DNA of 64,000 nt. It comes from Mannheimia haemolytica. Lineage in GTDB: Bacteria; Pseudomonadota; Gammaproteobacteria; Enterobacterales; Pasteurellaceae. The stretch spans positions 1 through 64,000 of the forward strand of contig NZ_SMAC01000001.1 of the NCBI RefSeq assembly GCF_004342115.1, written 5' to 3'. Made by a program: the position numbers and the translations under genes. The notes under the pieces are model-generated. The model was not told the origin of the DNA. It saw only the letters and a list, made by a program, of their open reading frames with translations, and searched no databases. Shown in pieces: positions 19,612 through 28,680 of the stretch; within the stretch, counting starts at the first letter, position 1; every line of letters begins with the position of its first letter.

Positions 19612-20961
19612 ATGTTACTGTTCATTATGTTTGCTGCCATCATTTTATTGCTGGTGCTGATTATGAAATTTAAAGTCCACGCTTTTGTGGCATTGATTAT
19701 TGTGAGCCTGCTCACTGCATTAGCTGCCGGTATTCCGGTGGATAAAATCCTGCCAACTTTGTTAAACGGCTTTGGCAGCACGCTTGCTTCAGTGGCGTTA
19801 CTGGTCGGGCTTGGGGCGATGATTGGTCGCTTGCTTGAAATCACCGGTGGTGCAAAAGTGCTTGCCGATACGCTTATCAATAAATTCGGTAAAGAGAAAG
19901 CACCCTTTACATTGGGTGTTGCCTCGCTGTTATTCGGCTTCCCTATTTTCTTTGATGCCGGCTTGGTGGTGATGTTGCCGATTATTTTTAGTGTGGCGAA
20001 ACAGTTCGGTGGCTCGGTATTGCGTTATGCGTTTCCGTCTGCCGGTGCGTTTGCGGTAATGCACGCTTTTCTACCGCCACACCCCGGCCCGGTGGCCTCC
20101 GGCGATCTGCTTGGTGTAAATATGGGGCTGTTAGTCTTGGTGGGCTTGGTTTGTGCAATCCCAACGTGGTATATCGGCACTTATCTGTTCAGCCAATTTA
20201 TCAGCAAACGCATTCACGTTGATCTACCGAAAGCCTTTTTAAACGGCTTATCGGCAAACGAAATGGCAGTGCAAAATCCGCCAAGTTTCGGCAAGGTACT
20301 CACGGTGTTGGTGCTGCCGATTATCCTGATTTTGTTTGATACCGGCTTGAATACCCTCTCGGTTGCCAAAGTGATTGATGGCAGTGAAATGTGGGTGCAG
20401 AGCCTTCGCTTAATCGGCAAAACCCCTGTTGCTTTACTGATTACCTTAATTGTGGCGATTATGCTGTTGCGGGATAATCGCAGTTTCGACCAAATCGAAA
20501 AAATCTGTAACAATGCCCTTGGCCCAATCTGCTCGATTGTCTTAGTGACCGGTGCTGGCGGAATGTTTGGTGGCGTGTTGCGTGCCAGCGGGATTGGCGA
20601 TGTGTTATCGGAAATGATGAAAGACACCGGAATGCCGATTGTGGTGGCTGCCTTTATTATTGCCACCGTTTTCCGTGTTGCACAAGGCTCGGCAACGGTT
20701 GCCTTAACCACCACAGCGGCGTTAATTGCACCAACTGTCGCAGCAGCCACCGATTTAAGCCAGTTCGACCTCTGCTTTATCGTGATTGCCATTGCCTCTG
20801 GTGCTACCGTGCTTTCCCACGTCAATGACTCCGGTTTCTGGCTGATGAGCCGTTTCCTCGAAATGGACGAAAAAACCACCCTCAAAACCTGGACAATGCT
20901 TGAAACCTCCATCGGTTTAACCGGTTTTGCCTGTGCATTGATTGGCAGCTGGTTACTCTAA
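19612..20961 (+). CDS. gntT: Gluconate:H+ symporter (GntP family)
   Basis: This 449-aa inner-membrane carrier has about a dozen hydrophobic spans. Its GntP-family segments include FHAFLPPHPGP-type AVMHAFLPPHPGPVASGD and LSHVNDSGFWLMSRF. It imports gluconate for GntK. ATG 19612 follows AGGAG (19602-19606). The longer in-frame TTG at 19570 would place the GntR operator inside the gene and is rejected. Whether it is GntT, GntU or GntP by orthology cannot be decided by eye. Confidence 0.9.
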   Translation: MLLFIMFAAIILLLVLIMKFKVHAFVALIIVSLLTALAAGIPVDKILPTLLNGFGSTLASVALLVGLGAMIGRLLEITGGAKVLADTLINKFGKEKAPFTLGVASLLFGFPIFFDAGLVVMLPIIFSVAKQFGGSVLRYAFPSAGAFAVMHAFLPPHPGPVASGDLLGVNMGLLVLVGLVCAIPTWYIGTYLFSQFISKRIHVDLPKAFLNGLSANEMAVQNPPSFGKVLTVLVLPIILILFDTGLNTLSVAKVIDGSEMWVQSLRLIGKTPVALLITLIVAIMLLRDNRSFDQIEKICNNALGPICSIVLVTGAGGMFGGVLRASGIGDVLSEMMKDTGMPIVVAAFIIATVFRVAQGSATVALTTTAALIAPTVAAATDLSQFDLCFIVIAIASGATVLSHVNDSGFWLMSRFLEMDEKTTLKTWTMLETSIGLTGFACALIGSWLL

Positions 20962-20972
20962 TTCCAACCCTG

Positions 20973-20981
20973 ACAAGCGGT
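20973..20981 (+). repeat. DNA uptake signal sequence (Apl type)
   Basis: ACAAGCGGT followed by C. A partial inverted copy (GACCGCTT, 21021-21028) lies 39 nt further on. Confidence 0.86.
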
Positions 20982-21032
20982 CTGTTTTCTTCTAAAATTT
21001 GCAAAATTTGGCAGAGAATCGACCGCTTTTTC
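20975..21032 (+). terminator. USS-derived terminator after gluconate permease
   Basis: AAGCGGTC (20975-20982) can pair with GACCGCTT (21021-21028) across a long loop, followed by TTTTCTTATT. The long loop makes it weaker than a compact hairpin. Confidence 0.5.
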
Positions 21033-21045
21033 TTATTATAGAATG

Positions 21046-21954
21046 TTAGGGTTTATTTAATATATCTTCATTTATAAACTGAATATTTTGTAAATTATTC
21101 CAAAACCTTTCTGCTGCATTATTTAGTCTCGTATTCATTCTGTAAATATAACCTTTTATTGGAATAACTAATTCATTTTTGTCTAGTATGATTACTTTTT
21201 TATTGTGTAATTCTTCACTAATAGAATATTCAGGGAGCCATGCAATGCCTTGATGATTTAGTACCATATTTTTTAATAATTAAGACATTGATGAAATAAA
21301 TTTTGTTTTTAATTGAATCGTATTAGCTAACTTTCTATTCACTAAGCGTCCCATATAGGAATTTGGTGTATAATTTAATAATGGTATGTTTTTATCGTTT
21401 AAACTAAATAATGCAGATCCTGTAATGTCTATTGGGGAAATAGGGTAAAGTTTAGATTGCATTATTTCTAAAGACATAAAGGGTGGTTGCATTAATTTTT
21501 CATCATAAAATGAAAAAATAAAATCGCTTTTCCCTTCAATTAGAGTATTTACTGTTTGGTCAACATCGATTGCTTCAACGGAATAAATAAAATTTTCATT
21601 TGTTTGTGATAATTTCTTAATTAATTTGGGCATAATAGAAAGAGAGAGGGAATGAGCCACCGCAAATTTAATATTAGGTAAGTTACAATTATGTCCTAAT
21701 AATTCATCTAGATTATTCTGTAATTGTTGTAATAAGTTTCGCGTTTGTGAATGAAATAGCTTACCTTGTTCTGTGAGTTGTAATGGAATAGAGGTACGAT
21801 CAAATAACTTCACTCCCACAACTTCTTCTAAAGCTAAAATACGTCTGCTAAATGCAGATTGTGACAAATTTCTTTTTTCTGCTGCCTGAGAAAAATGGCG
21901 ACATTCTTCTAGCGTTAAGAAATCTTCTAACCATTTTGTTTCTATGTTTTTCAT
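21046..21954 (-). pseudogene. HypT/YjiE-like LysR regulator with in-frame stop
   Basis: The protein starts MKNIETKWLEDFLTLEECRH with the LysR helix-turn-helix FSQAAEKRNLSQSAFSRRIL. It reads for 224 codons to a TAA at 21280-21282. The same frame then continues without a shift: LLKN, then MVLNHQGIAWLPEYSI, to a normal end at 21046. The whole frame of 302 codons fits a full LysR protein of about 300 aa. E. coli YjiE (HypT, a hypochlorite-responsive regulator) has SSMSELLK at this place, so a Glu codon GAA has become TAA. The product would lack the last quarter of the effector domain. It lies divergent from the racemase-carrier pair, which it may have controlled. A sequencing error is possible. 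Confidence 0.88.
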
Positions 21955-22070
21955 ATCCTAACCAATGCAAATTTCGCATTATGATTTCATTAAATGCATT
22001 AAATCTATATTTGATATATTAGTATTTTATTGATTTTAAAGATTTTTTTTCTATCTATAAAGAGCTTTGT

Positions 22071-22117
22071 TGCATTTTTTGCATACTGATTCGATTTATT
22101 GCATTTCTTTTTTGCAT
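22071..22117. promoter_or_regulatory. Repeated TGCAT boxes upstream of racemase gene
   Basis: Four direct TGCAT elements lie at 22071, 22080, 22100 and 22113, with a further AATGCAAATTTCGCATT stretch at 21964-21980 beside the LysR gene. They fit a LysR-type regulator acting on the divergent region, but this is inference. Confidence 0.35.
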
Positions 22118-22169
22118 AACTTGTTTGTATAAGTCATCGCAGTAAATTAAATCTTATAAGGAGAAGTGT

Positions 22170-22865
22170 ATGGCAAGAAATATTATTGGCATTTTAGGTG
22201 GAATGGGACCTGCAGCAACAGCAGATATGTTCCAAAAATTTATCCGCTTAACACCAGCTGATTGTGATCAAGCTCATATTCCATTATTGATTTCCTCTAT
22301 TCCCGACATACCAGATAGAACTCGCTATATTTTAGCAAATGGAGAGAATCCGGCTCCGGTAATGGAAAAATATATTGAAGGGCTTGAGAGTGCAGGGGCA
22401 ACCTGCATCATTATTGCATGTAATACTGCACATTATTGGTTTGAACACTTGAAGGCCAAAAGTCAGGTAGAGATGCTAAGTATGATTGATTGTGTGGTTG
22501 ATGAGGTTTTGAAGTGTGGAAAACGGCGGGTTGGATTGTTGGCAACTGATGCAACTTTGGCGGTAGAACTATACAAAAAACAGCTTGAAGCACAAGGACT
22601 GACTTTTATTTGCCCGACAGAAAATGGTCAAAAGGCAGTAATGGATAGTATCTATTTATTAAAATCAGGTGAGTTAGAGAAAGCCACAGAGCTAATGTTA
22701 CAACAACGTGATGAACTCATTCGTTTAGGTGCAGAAGTAATTATTTTAGGTTGTACAGAAGTACCTATTATTTTAGCTCAAGAAATAGAGCGTGAGCCAA
22801 TGCGTTATGTAGATTCAACGTTGGTATTGGTTAAAAAAGCAATTGATTGGTATCAAACTCATTAA
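22170..22865 (+). CDS. Aspartate/glutamate racemase family protein
   Basis: A 231-aa cytosolic PLP-independent racemase that interconverts L- and D-forms of an acidic amino acid. It has the N-terminal GILGGMGPAATADMF signature and both catalytic cysteines: Cys84 in IIACNTAH and Cys195 in ILGCTEVP. It is closer to the aspartate racemase/YgeA group than to MurI. It is followed after 15 nt by a Dcu-family dicarboxylate carrier, so I infer uptake and isomerisation of aspartate. The Shine-Dalgarno AAGGAGAAG is strong. Confidence 0.88.
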   Translation: MARNIIGILGGMGPAATADMFQKFIRLTPADCDQAHIPLLISSIPDIPDRTRYILANGENPAPVMEKYIEGLESAGATCIIIACNTAHYWFEHLKAKSQVEMLSMIDCVVDEVLKCGKRRVGLLATDATLAVELYKKQLEAQGLTFICPTENGQKAVMDSIYLLKSGELEKATELMLQQRDELIRLGAEVIILGCTEVPIILAQEIEREPMRYVDSTLVLVKKAIDWYQTH

Positions 22866-22880
22866 TTTAAGGAGATGGAT

Positions 22881-24191
22881 ATGATTTATGCAGAAATCTT
22901 TGTGGTACTTGCTGCAATCTATTTAGGACTGCGTTCTGGGGGCTTAGGAATAGGACTATATGGTGGTTTAGGGCTTGCGATTCTAACTCTAGGTTTTGGT
23001 TTACCTATGGGTTCTATTCCAGTTGATGTAATGCTGATTATTATGACTGTTGTAATAGGTGCTGCTGTGTTACAAGCAGTAGGAGGTATGGATTTACTTG
23101 TTCGTTATGCGGAAGTATTGATGCGTAAAAATCCTAAATATATTAACTTTATTGCACCGATGATTACTTGGTTAATGACGATTATGGCTGGTACAGGTTT
23201 TATCGTCTTTTCTACCTTACCTGTGATTGCAGAAGTGGCAAAAGAGAGTGGTATTCGCCCTTCAAGAGCATTAGCCGGCTCGGTTGTGTCTTCTCAATTA
23301 GCTATTGCAGGTTCTCCATTGAGTGCTGCAATGGCGGCTATGATAGCAGTAATGGAAAACAACAGTGTTACATTTTTTCAAGTAATAGCAGTATGCTTAC
23401 CTGTTTCTTTTATTGCCTCTATGGTTGTTGCATTTGTTGCTTCTAAGCAGGGCTGTGAATTGCAAAATGATGTTGTTTATTTAGAACGTTTAAAAGCAGG
23501 AATCGTCAGCCCATCTCGTAAGTTAGCGAGTGAATCTACCTATTCAAAAGGAGCAAAACTATTGATTGGCATTTTCTTACTAGCAACTGTATTGGTTGTT
23601 CTACTTGCAGCCGTTCCAGGGTTAAAGCCAGTATATGAAAATGGGAAGTCAATGAGTACCCGAGATATAATTATTGTGATGATGTTAGCCTCTTCGTGCT
23701 TAATGATGTTGGTAGGAAAAATTAAACCTGATGCGATTGTGGCTAGTCCAATTTTCCGCTCAGGAATGACTTCTATTGCGGTAATTATCGGGATTGTTAC
23801 ATTAGGTATGACTTTTGTCGATGCACATTTAATAGAAATTAAAGCCTCTATTGGAAATATTTTAACTGAATATCCAATGTTGTTAGCTGTAGTACTCTTT
23901 TTTACTTGTGCATTACTTTATTCACAAGGGTCAACTTCTGCTCTTATTATTCCATTAGCAGTAAGCTTGGGGATCCCTAACTGGGCAATTTTGGCTTCTT
24001 TCATTGCAATTACAGGCATTTTTATCCTGCCAACCTACCCAACTTCATTAGCAGCGATGGAATTAGATACTACGGGTTCAACTCGTGCTGGCAAATATAT
24101 TATAGATCATCCGTTTATGCTTCCAGCTTTAGTTGGGGTTGCTGTTGGGCTTGCTTTTGGATTCGTATGGGCTCCAATGATTGTATCTTAA
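22881..24191 (+). CDS. Dcu-family anaerobic C4-dicarboxylate transporter
   Basis: A 436-aa inner-membrane carrier with ten or more spans, resembling DcuA/DcuB. It shows the early segment GGLGIGLYGGLGLAILTLGF, then IPVDVMLIIMTVVIGAAVLQAVGGMD and ALLYSQGSTSALIIPLAV. The family exchanges or imports fumarate, aspartate, malate and succinate. I choose ATG 22881 because AAGGAG (22869-22874) abuts the earlier ATG at 22875 and is correctly spaced only for 22881. It forms an operon with the racemase gene upstream. Confidence 0.85.
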   Translation: MIYAEIFVVLAAIYLGLRSGGLGIGLYGGLGLAILTLGFGLPMGSIPVDVMLIIMTVVIGAAVLQAVGGMDLLVRYAEVLMRKNPKYINFIAPMITWLMTIMAGTGFIVFSTLPVIAEVAKESGIRPSRALAGSVVSSQLAIAGSPLSAAMAAMIAVMENNSVTFFQVIAVCLPVSFIASMVVAFVASKQGCELQNDVVYLERLKAGIVSPSRKLASESTYSKGAKLLIGIFLLATVLVVLLAAVPGLKPVYENGKSMSTRDIIIVMMLASSCLMMLVGKIKPDAIVASPIFRSGMTSIAVIIGIVTLGMTFVDAHLIEIKASIGNILTEYPMLLAVVLFFTCALLYSQGSTSALIIPLAVSLGIPNWAILASFIAITGIFILPTYPTSLAAMELDTTGSTRAGKYIIDHPFMLPALVGVAVGLAFGFVWAPMIVS

Positions 24192-24239
24192 TTATTAAAT
24201 ATGTAGAGAATTTAAGTTAATTCTCAATAATAAATGGCT

Positions 24240-24277
24240 GCACCTTAGAAGAACGCTTGTCTAAGGTGCTTTATTAT
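24240..24277 (+). terminator. Terminator of racemase-carrier operon
   Basis: GCACCTTAGA (24240-24249) and TCTAAGGTGC (24260-24269), a perfect 10-bp stem, then TTTATTATT. Confidence 0.82.
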
Positions 24278-24368
24278 TGAGTAAAAAGTTATTTTTCAGC
24301 TCTTTTCTCTTTACTGAAATTGGATTATAGTCAACATTGTTCTCTTTTTAACCATTCAAGGAGTGATT

Positions 24369-25820
24369 ATGCCAAATCACAAATTTTTGCTACTCCGTTT
24401 CCAAGCCTATATTAACGGTAAATTTGTTTCAAGCCAAAATGGGAAAACCTTTACGGTACAGAATCCGACTAATGGTGAGAAAATCGGTGAGGTGGCTGAT
24501 TTAGGCACGGAAGAAACCGCTCAAGCGATTGAAGCAGCCGCAGTTGCCCAGAAAAAATGGCAGGCATTATTGCCCAAAGAGCGTTCCGTGATTTTGCGTA
24601 AATGGTTTGAGCTGATTATGCAAAACCAAGAAGAACTCGCCCAGATTTTAAGTCTAGAACAGGGTAAACCATTGGCAGAAAGTCGAGGCGAGATTGCCTA
24701 TGGAGCCAGTTTTATCGAGTGGTTTGCCGAAGAAAGCAAGCGGATTTATGGCGATGTCTTGCCACAAGATAAAGCCGGTCGCCGCTTGTTTGTGACTAAA
24801 CAACCCATTGGCGTGGTGGCAGCAATTACACCGTGGAATTTCCCAAATGCAATGATTACCCGTAAAGCGGCACCGGCGTTAGCGGCAGGTTGTGCGATTG
24901 TGATTAAACCGGCGGCAGAAACCCCGCTTTCTGCCTTAGCATTAGCCCAATTAGCGGATCAAGCAGGTATTCCCAAAGGGGTATTTAACATTATTACCAG
25001 TAGCGATGCCGAAGGTATAGGGCGGGAGTTGAGCACTCATCCGACCGTACGCAAACTCACCTTTACCGGCTCCACCCGTGTCGGCAAAATTTTAATGCAA
25101 CAATCGGCAGGGACGGTAAAAAAATTGGCATTGGAGCTAGGCGGTAATGCACCGGCGATTGTGTTTGATGATGCGGATCTAGATACAGCGGTTGAGGGCG
25201 TGTTTGCCTCTAAATTCCGTAACGGTGGGCAAACCTGCGTCTGTGCTAACCGAATTTATGTGCAAGCGGGCATTTATGAGCAATTTCTTGCAAAATTGAG
25301 TGAGAAAGTGGCTCAAATCAAGCTTGGCTCGCCATTTGAGGAAGAGGTCACGATGGGTGCACTAATTAGTGAACGAGCGGTGGAAAAAGTCGAAAGCCAC
25401 ATTAACGATGCCCTTTCACTTGGGGCAGAACTGGTGTTAGGCGGTGAACGCCACGCACTGGGCGGCACATTCTTCCAACCAACTATTCTAAAAAATGTGA
25501 CTCAAGAAATGAAAGTTGCCCGTGAGGAAACCTTTGCTCCCCTTGCCCCGATTTTCAAATTTGAAACCGAAGAAGAGGTTATCCAGTGGGCGAATGATAC
25601 TGAGTTTGGTTTGGCGGCTTACTTATTCAGCCAAAATATCGGGCGAATTTGGCGAGTGTCGGAACAGTTGGAATACGGTATTGTCGGGATTAACGAGGGG
25701 ATCATCAGTAACGAAATAGCCCCATTCGGCGGCTGGAAAGAGTCCGGGCTTGGGCGGGAAGGTTCGAAATACGGTATTGAAGAGTTTTTAGAAATAAAAT
25801 ATCTTTGTATGAAAGTATAA
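24369..25820 (+). CDS. gabD: Succinate-semialdehyde dehydrogenase
   Basis: A 483-aa aldehyde dehydrogenase that oxidises succinate semialdehyde to succinate with NAD(P)+. The fold holds TPWNFPNAMITRKAAPALAA, general base Glu256 in LALELGGN and catalytic Cys290 in NGGQTCVCANR, the GabD form of the active-site loop. ATG 24369 is spaced 5 nt from AAGGAG; an in-frame GTG two codons earlier overlaps that ribosome site. No gabT, gabP or gabC lies nearby, and it stands alone between two terminators. Its position before the inositol island may be accidental. Confidence 0.9.
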   Translation: MPNHKFLLLRFQAYINGKFVSSQNGKTFTVQNPTNGEKIGEVADLGTEETAQAIEAAAVAQKKWQALLPKERSVILRKWFELIMQNQEELAQILSLEQGKPLAESRGEIAYGASFIEWFAEESKRIYGDVLPQDKAGRRLFVTKQPIGVVAAITPWNFPNAMITRKAAPALAAGCAIVIKPAAETPLSALALAQLADQAGIPKGVFNIITSSDAEGIGRELSTHPTVRKLTFTGSTRVGKILMQQSAGTVKKLALELGGNAPAIVFDDADLDTAVEGVFASKFRNGGQTCVCANRIYVQAGIYEQFLAKLSEKVAQIKLGSPFEEEVTMGALISERAVEKVESHINDALSLGAELVLGGERHALGGTFFQPTILKNVTQEMKVAREETFAPLAPIFKFETEEEVIQWANDTEFGLAAYLFSQNIGRIWRVSEQLEYGIVGINEGIISNEIAPFGGWKESGLGREGSKYGIEEFLEIKYLCMKV

Positions 25821-25823
25821 CCG

Positions 25824-25852
25824 AATGGGACGCCAAAAGCGTCCCATTTTTA
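25824..25852. terminator. gabD terminator
   Basis: AATGGGACGC (25824-25833) and GCGTCCCATT (25839-25848) with a CAAAA loop and TTTTTA tail. It lies between convergent gabD and iolB. Confidence 0.88.
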
Positions 25853-25885
25853 ATCCCTTATTTTGTAAAAAATTGGTGGAAAAAG

Positions 25886-25894
25886 ACCGCTTGT
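25886..25894 (-). repeat. DNA uptake signal sequence (Apl type)
   Basis: ACCGCTTGT preceded by G, between gabD and iolB and just beyond the iolB stop. Confidence 0.86.
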
Positions 25895-25895
25895 A

Positions 25896-26720
25896 TTACT
25901 CAAATTTGGCTTTATAGGTTTCACTGTTCACCCAAAGATGATCTTGTTCCCAAGTAAATTTCCACTTGCGTACCGGCCCTGCCATAACATTTAGGTAATA
26001 ATTATTATAGCCTGCAATGGTAGCAACAGGGTGGTAGCCACGAGGCACTTTAACCACATTTTTATCATACACCGCCATACATTCATCAAGTGTGCGATCA
26101 TCGGTATAAACCCGTTGCATTGCAAAACCTTGTGGTGGATCGAAGCGGTGGTAGTAGGTCTCTTCCAAATAGGTTTCTTCGGTAGAGTGTTTGTCATCGT
26201 GCTTGTGGCTTGGGTAGGAACTGGTATTGCCTTCATCGGTAAAGACTTCCACCACCAGCAAACTGTCGGCTGGTTCGGTTTCCGGCAGAATATTATGCAC
26301 CAAGCGTTGATTGTTGCCAAAGCCCCGTTTTTCCACACCGATATGGTTCGGGCTAATCAAACGCACCGGATAGTGACCTTGACTTGGTGCTTTGCACACT
26401 GCTAACTCTAAATTGAGTTCAGTTTTAATCAACACGCTTTTGTGTGGCGGAATATAGACCGCATAAGGCGGAATTTTTTCAAATGGTGTGGTACGGTTGC
26501 CGATATTTTCAAAGGTATAATCATCAACATAGACAGAACCAAAACCGGTCACAAAGACTAGACAAAGTTCATTTTCACCACTTTCCAGCGTAATTTGTTG
26601 CTTACTGAGCTGATAAACATCAAATCCAACATATTCCCACTGTGCATTTTCAGGGGTAATGTGTTGAATTAATCCCTCAGGTTGGCTGAAATTGGGTTTA
26701 GACAATAATGGACTAGACAT
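25896..26720 (-). CDS. iolB: 5-deoxy-glucuronate isomerase IolB
   Basis: A 274-aa cupin enzyme that isomerises 5-deoxy-D-glucuronate to 2-deoxy-5-keto-gluconate, the fourth step of myo-inositol breakdown. The metal-ligand cluster is visible as SHKHDD (His172, His174) with a nearby Glu in TYLEETYYHRFDP. The tail VPRGYHPVATIAGYNNYYLNVMAGP is typical of IolB. It is divergent from iolA across a 218-nt region containing an IolR-type operator and a CRP-like site. Confidence 0.94.
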   Translation of the reverse strand: MSSPLLSKPNFSQPEGLIQHITPENAQWEYVGFDVYQLSKQQITLESGENELCLVFVTGFGSVYVDDYTFENIGNRTTPFEKIPPYAVYIPPHKSVLIKTELNLELAVCKAPSQGHYPVRLISPNHIGVEKRGFGNNQRLVHNILPETEPADSLLVVEVFTDEGNTSSYPSHKHDDKHSTEETYLEETYYHRFDPPQGFAMQRVYTDDRTLDECMAVYDKNVVKVPRGYHPVATIAGYNNYYLNVMAGPVRKWKFTWEQDHLWVNSETYKAKFE

Positions 26721-26800
26721 AGGAAACCTCGCTTAACGAAATGGAATACGTCTTCAAACTATACGAAATTTTATCGCATTTTAATACAGGCAATCTGTAA

Positions 26801-26822
26801 ACTTGCTACTTAGATCACAAAA
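26801..26822. promoter_or_regulatory. CRP-like site between iolB and iolA
   Basis: A good right half (AGATCACAAAAAT) with a poor left half (TGCTA instead of TGTGA). It lies just before the IolR-type operator. Confidence 0.45.
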
Positions 26823-26823
26823 A

Positions 26824-26839
26824 TGAAATAAATTTTTCA
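26824..26839. promoter_or_regulatory. IolR-type operator, iolB/iolA region
   Basis: TGAAATAAATTTTTCA, a 16-bp near-palindrome. It is the exact reverse complement of the element found at 28665 and 38518. Confidence 0.72.
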
Positions 26840-26938
26840 TTTTTTAGTATTGTGTATTGATATTTTCCATTTTTAGCGGTAGTTTATCGGCTGTATTTTA
26901 TCCGTTTTTCCTCTCAATCAGTTGATAAGGAGCCTCCA

Positions 26939-28450
26939 ATGAGCCAATTTGTCCAAAATTTTATTAACGGTGCAGTCGTTGAAAGCCAAAGCCAGCGTGT
27001 TACCTCGGTATTTAATCCCGCAACCGGTGAAGAGACCAAAAAAGTCAAATTAAGCCTGCCAAACGAAGTCGATGCAGCGATTGCAGTGGCTGATCAGGCT
27101 TTCAAAAGCTGGTCGCAACAATCACCACTACGCCGTGCCAGAATTTTATTTAAATTCAAAGAGTTATTGGAAGCAAACTTTGATGAGTTGGCTCGTTTAA
27201 TCAGCTCAGAACACGGCAAAATCTATTCCGATGCGATTGGCGAATTAACCCGTGGTTTAGAAGTGGTGGAATTTGCCACCGGTATTCCACACTTACAAAA
27301 AGGTGAGTTCTCTGCCAATGCAGGGCGTGGCATTGATATTCACTCAATCCAGCAACCGTTGGGCGTAGTGGCAGGCATTACCCCGTTCAATTTCCCGGCA
27401 ATGGTACCGATGTGGATGTTCCCAGTGGCACTTGCTTGCGGTAACACTTTCGTTTTAAAACCGTCTGAAAAAGACCCAAGTGTGTCTATTCGCTTGGCAG
27501 AATTATTAAAAGAAGCCGGCTTGCCGGACGGTGTATTCAATGTGGTGCAAGGTGATAAAGAAGCGGTAGATATTCTTTTAACCGACTCTCGCATTCAGGC
27601 GGTGAGTTTTGTCGGCTCAACTGCAATTGCACAATATATTTATGAGAAAGGCTCAGCAAACGGCAAACGGGTTCAAGCCTTGGGCGGTGCGAAAAACCAC
27701 GCTTTGATTATGCCGGATGCTGATGTACAAGGCACAATTAATGCCTTACTGGGCGCAGCATTTGGTGCAGCCGGTGAACGTTGTATGGCACTATCGGTAG
27801 CGGTAGTTGTTGGTGATGAATTAGCCGATAAAATCATTGAAGAGCTAATTCCTAAGGTCAAAGCATTGAAAATCGGTTCAGGCTTACTACCACAAGGCGT
27901 GCTTGAAAATGATATGGGGCCGGTGATTTCCAAAGAGCATAAAGCCAAAATTGAGAGCTATATCGATCAAGGGGTGGCACAGGGGGCGAAACTCTGTGTC
28001 GATGGTCGAGGCTATAAAGTCGAAGGGTTTGAAAACGGTTACTTTGTCGGAGGTACGCTGTTTGATAACGTGACACCTGAAATGACCATCTGGCAAGATG
28101 AAATCTTCGGACCGGTTCTCTCTGTTGTGCGTGTGAAAGATTATGCCGAAGGGATCGCACTCATTAACAGTCACCAATACGGCAATGGTAGTGCAATTTT
28201 CACCGCAGATGGCGATTCAGCACGTCAATTCACCCAAGATGTACAAGCCGGTATGGTGGGCGTGAATATTCCAATTCCTGTGCCAATGGCGTTCCACTGC
28301 TTTGGCGGTTGGAAAGCCTCTATTTTCGGGCCTCTCAATGTGTACGGCACAGACGGCGTGCGTTTCTACACCCGTATGAAAACCATCACAACCCGTTGGC
28401 CGGACAGCTCGGTGCGTAGCCAAGCGGCATTTAATTTCCCAACCTTATAA
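26939..28450 (+). CDS. iolA: Methylmalonate-semialdehyde dehydrogenase (acylating)
   Basis: A 503-aa CoA-dependent aldehyde dehydrogenase that converts malonate semialdehyde from inositol to acetyl-CoA and CO2, the last dedicated step of the pathway. Catalytic Cys282 lies in GAAGERCMALSVAV. The segment ALGGAKNHALIMPD lacks the usual general-base Glu, which is the hallmark of the acylating MmsA/IolA branch. Ends with the family segment FYTRMKTITTRWP. AAGGAG lies upstream of the ATG, and the gene has its own terminator. Confidence 0.94.
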   Translation: MSQFVQNFINGAVVESQSQRVTSVFNPATGEETKKVKLSLPNEVDAAIAVADQAFKSWSQQSPLRRARILFKFKELLEANFDELARLISSEHGKIYSDAIGELTRGLEVVEFATGIPHLQKGEFSANAGRGIDIHSIQQPLGVVAGITPFNFPAMVPMWMFPVALACGNTFVLKPSEKDPSVSIRLAELLKEAGLPDGVFNVVQGDKEAVDILLTDSRIQAVSFVGSTAIAQYIYEKGSANGKRVQALGGAKNHALIMPDADVQGTINALLGAAFGAAGERCMALSVAVVVGDELADKIIEELIPKVKALKIGSGLLPQGVLENDMGPVISKEHKAKIESYIDQGVAQGAKLCVDGRGYKVEGFENGYFVGGTLFDNVTPEMTIWQDEIFGPVLSVVRVKDYAEGIALINSHQYGNGSAIFTADGDSARQFTQDVQAGMVGVNIPIPVPMAFHCFGGWKASIFGPLNVYGTDGVRFYTRMKTITTRWPDSSVRSQAAFNFPTL

Positions 28451-28479
28451 TAACGAGTACATTTCTTTTTTGAGTGTTT

Positions 28480-28505
28480 AGCGGTGAGAAATCACCGCTT
28501 TTTTA
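28480..28505 (+). terminator. iolA terminator
   Basis: AGCGGTGA (28480-28487) and TCACCGCT (28492-28499) with GAAA loop, then TTTTTTA. Confidence 0.88.
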
Positions 28506-28519
28506 TTGGTTTTCATCTC

Positions 28520-28528
28520 ACAAGCGGT
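28520..28528 (+). repeat. DNA uptake signal sequence (Apl type)
   Basis: ACAAGCGGT followed by C and an extended A/T tail with TTTTTGCAAAA. An inverted one-mismatch copy (GACCGCTTGC) is at 28568-28577. Confidence 0.87.
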
Positions 28529-28593
28529 CATTTTTATTCAAATTTTTGCAAAAAAGCGACCTGTTTTGACCGCTTGCATTTATCTCTTCCTAA

Positions 28594-28615
28594 AAATGTG
28601 ATCTACGTAACAAAT
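28594..28615. promoter_or_regulatory. CRP-like site upstream of ABC importer
   Basis: TGTGA (28597-28601), TCTACG, TAACA (28608-28612), with AAA and AATTT flanks. The left half is perfect and the right half has one mismatch. Confidence 0.6.
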
Positions 28616-28664
28616 TTGAAACAAAGCATTTGGTTTGGAAAATTTTGAATGATATATTCTAAAT

Positions 28665-28680
28665 TGAAAAATTTATTTCA
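28665..28680. promoter_or_regulatory. IolR-type operator upstream of ABC importer
   Basis: TGAAAAATTTATTTCA, identical to the element at 38518 and the exact reverse complement of that at 26824. It ties the ABC importer to the inositol genes. Confidence 0.74.

Noticed and set aside
20214-20912. A 232-codon minus-strand frame over the gluconate permease
   Set aside because: It lies wholly opposite a conserved membrane carrier and has a composition typical of a reversed hydrophobic gene. No start signal is visible.
21046-21267. A separate small gene of 73 codons downstream of the LysR gene
   Set aside because: It is in the same frame as the LysR gene, begins four codons after the TAA and matches the LysR C-terminus. 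It is the tail of the broken gene, not an independent one, and no frameshift is involved.
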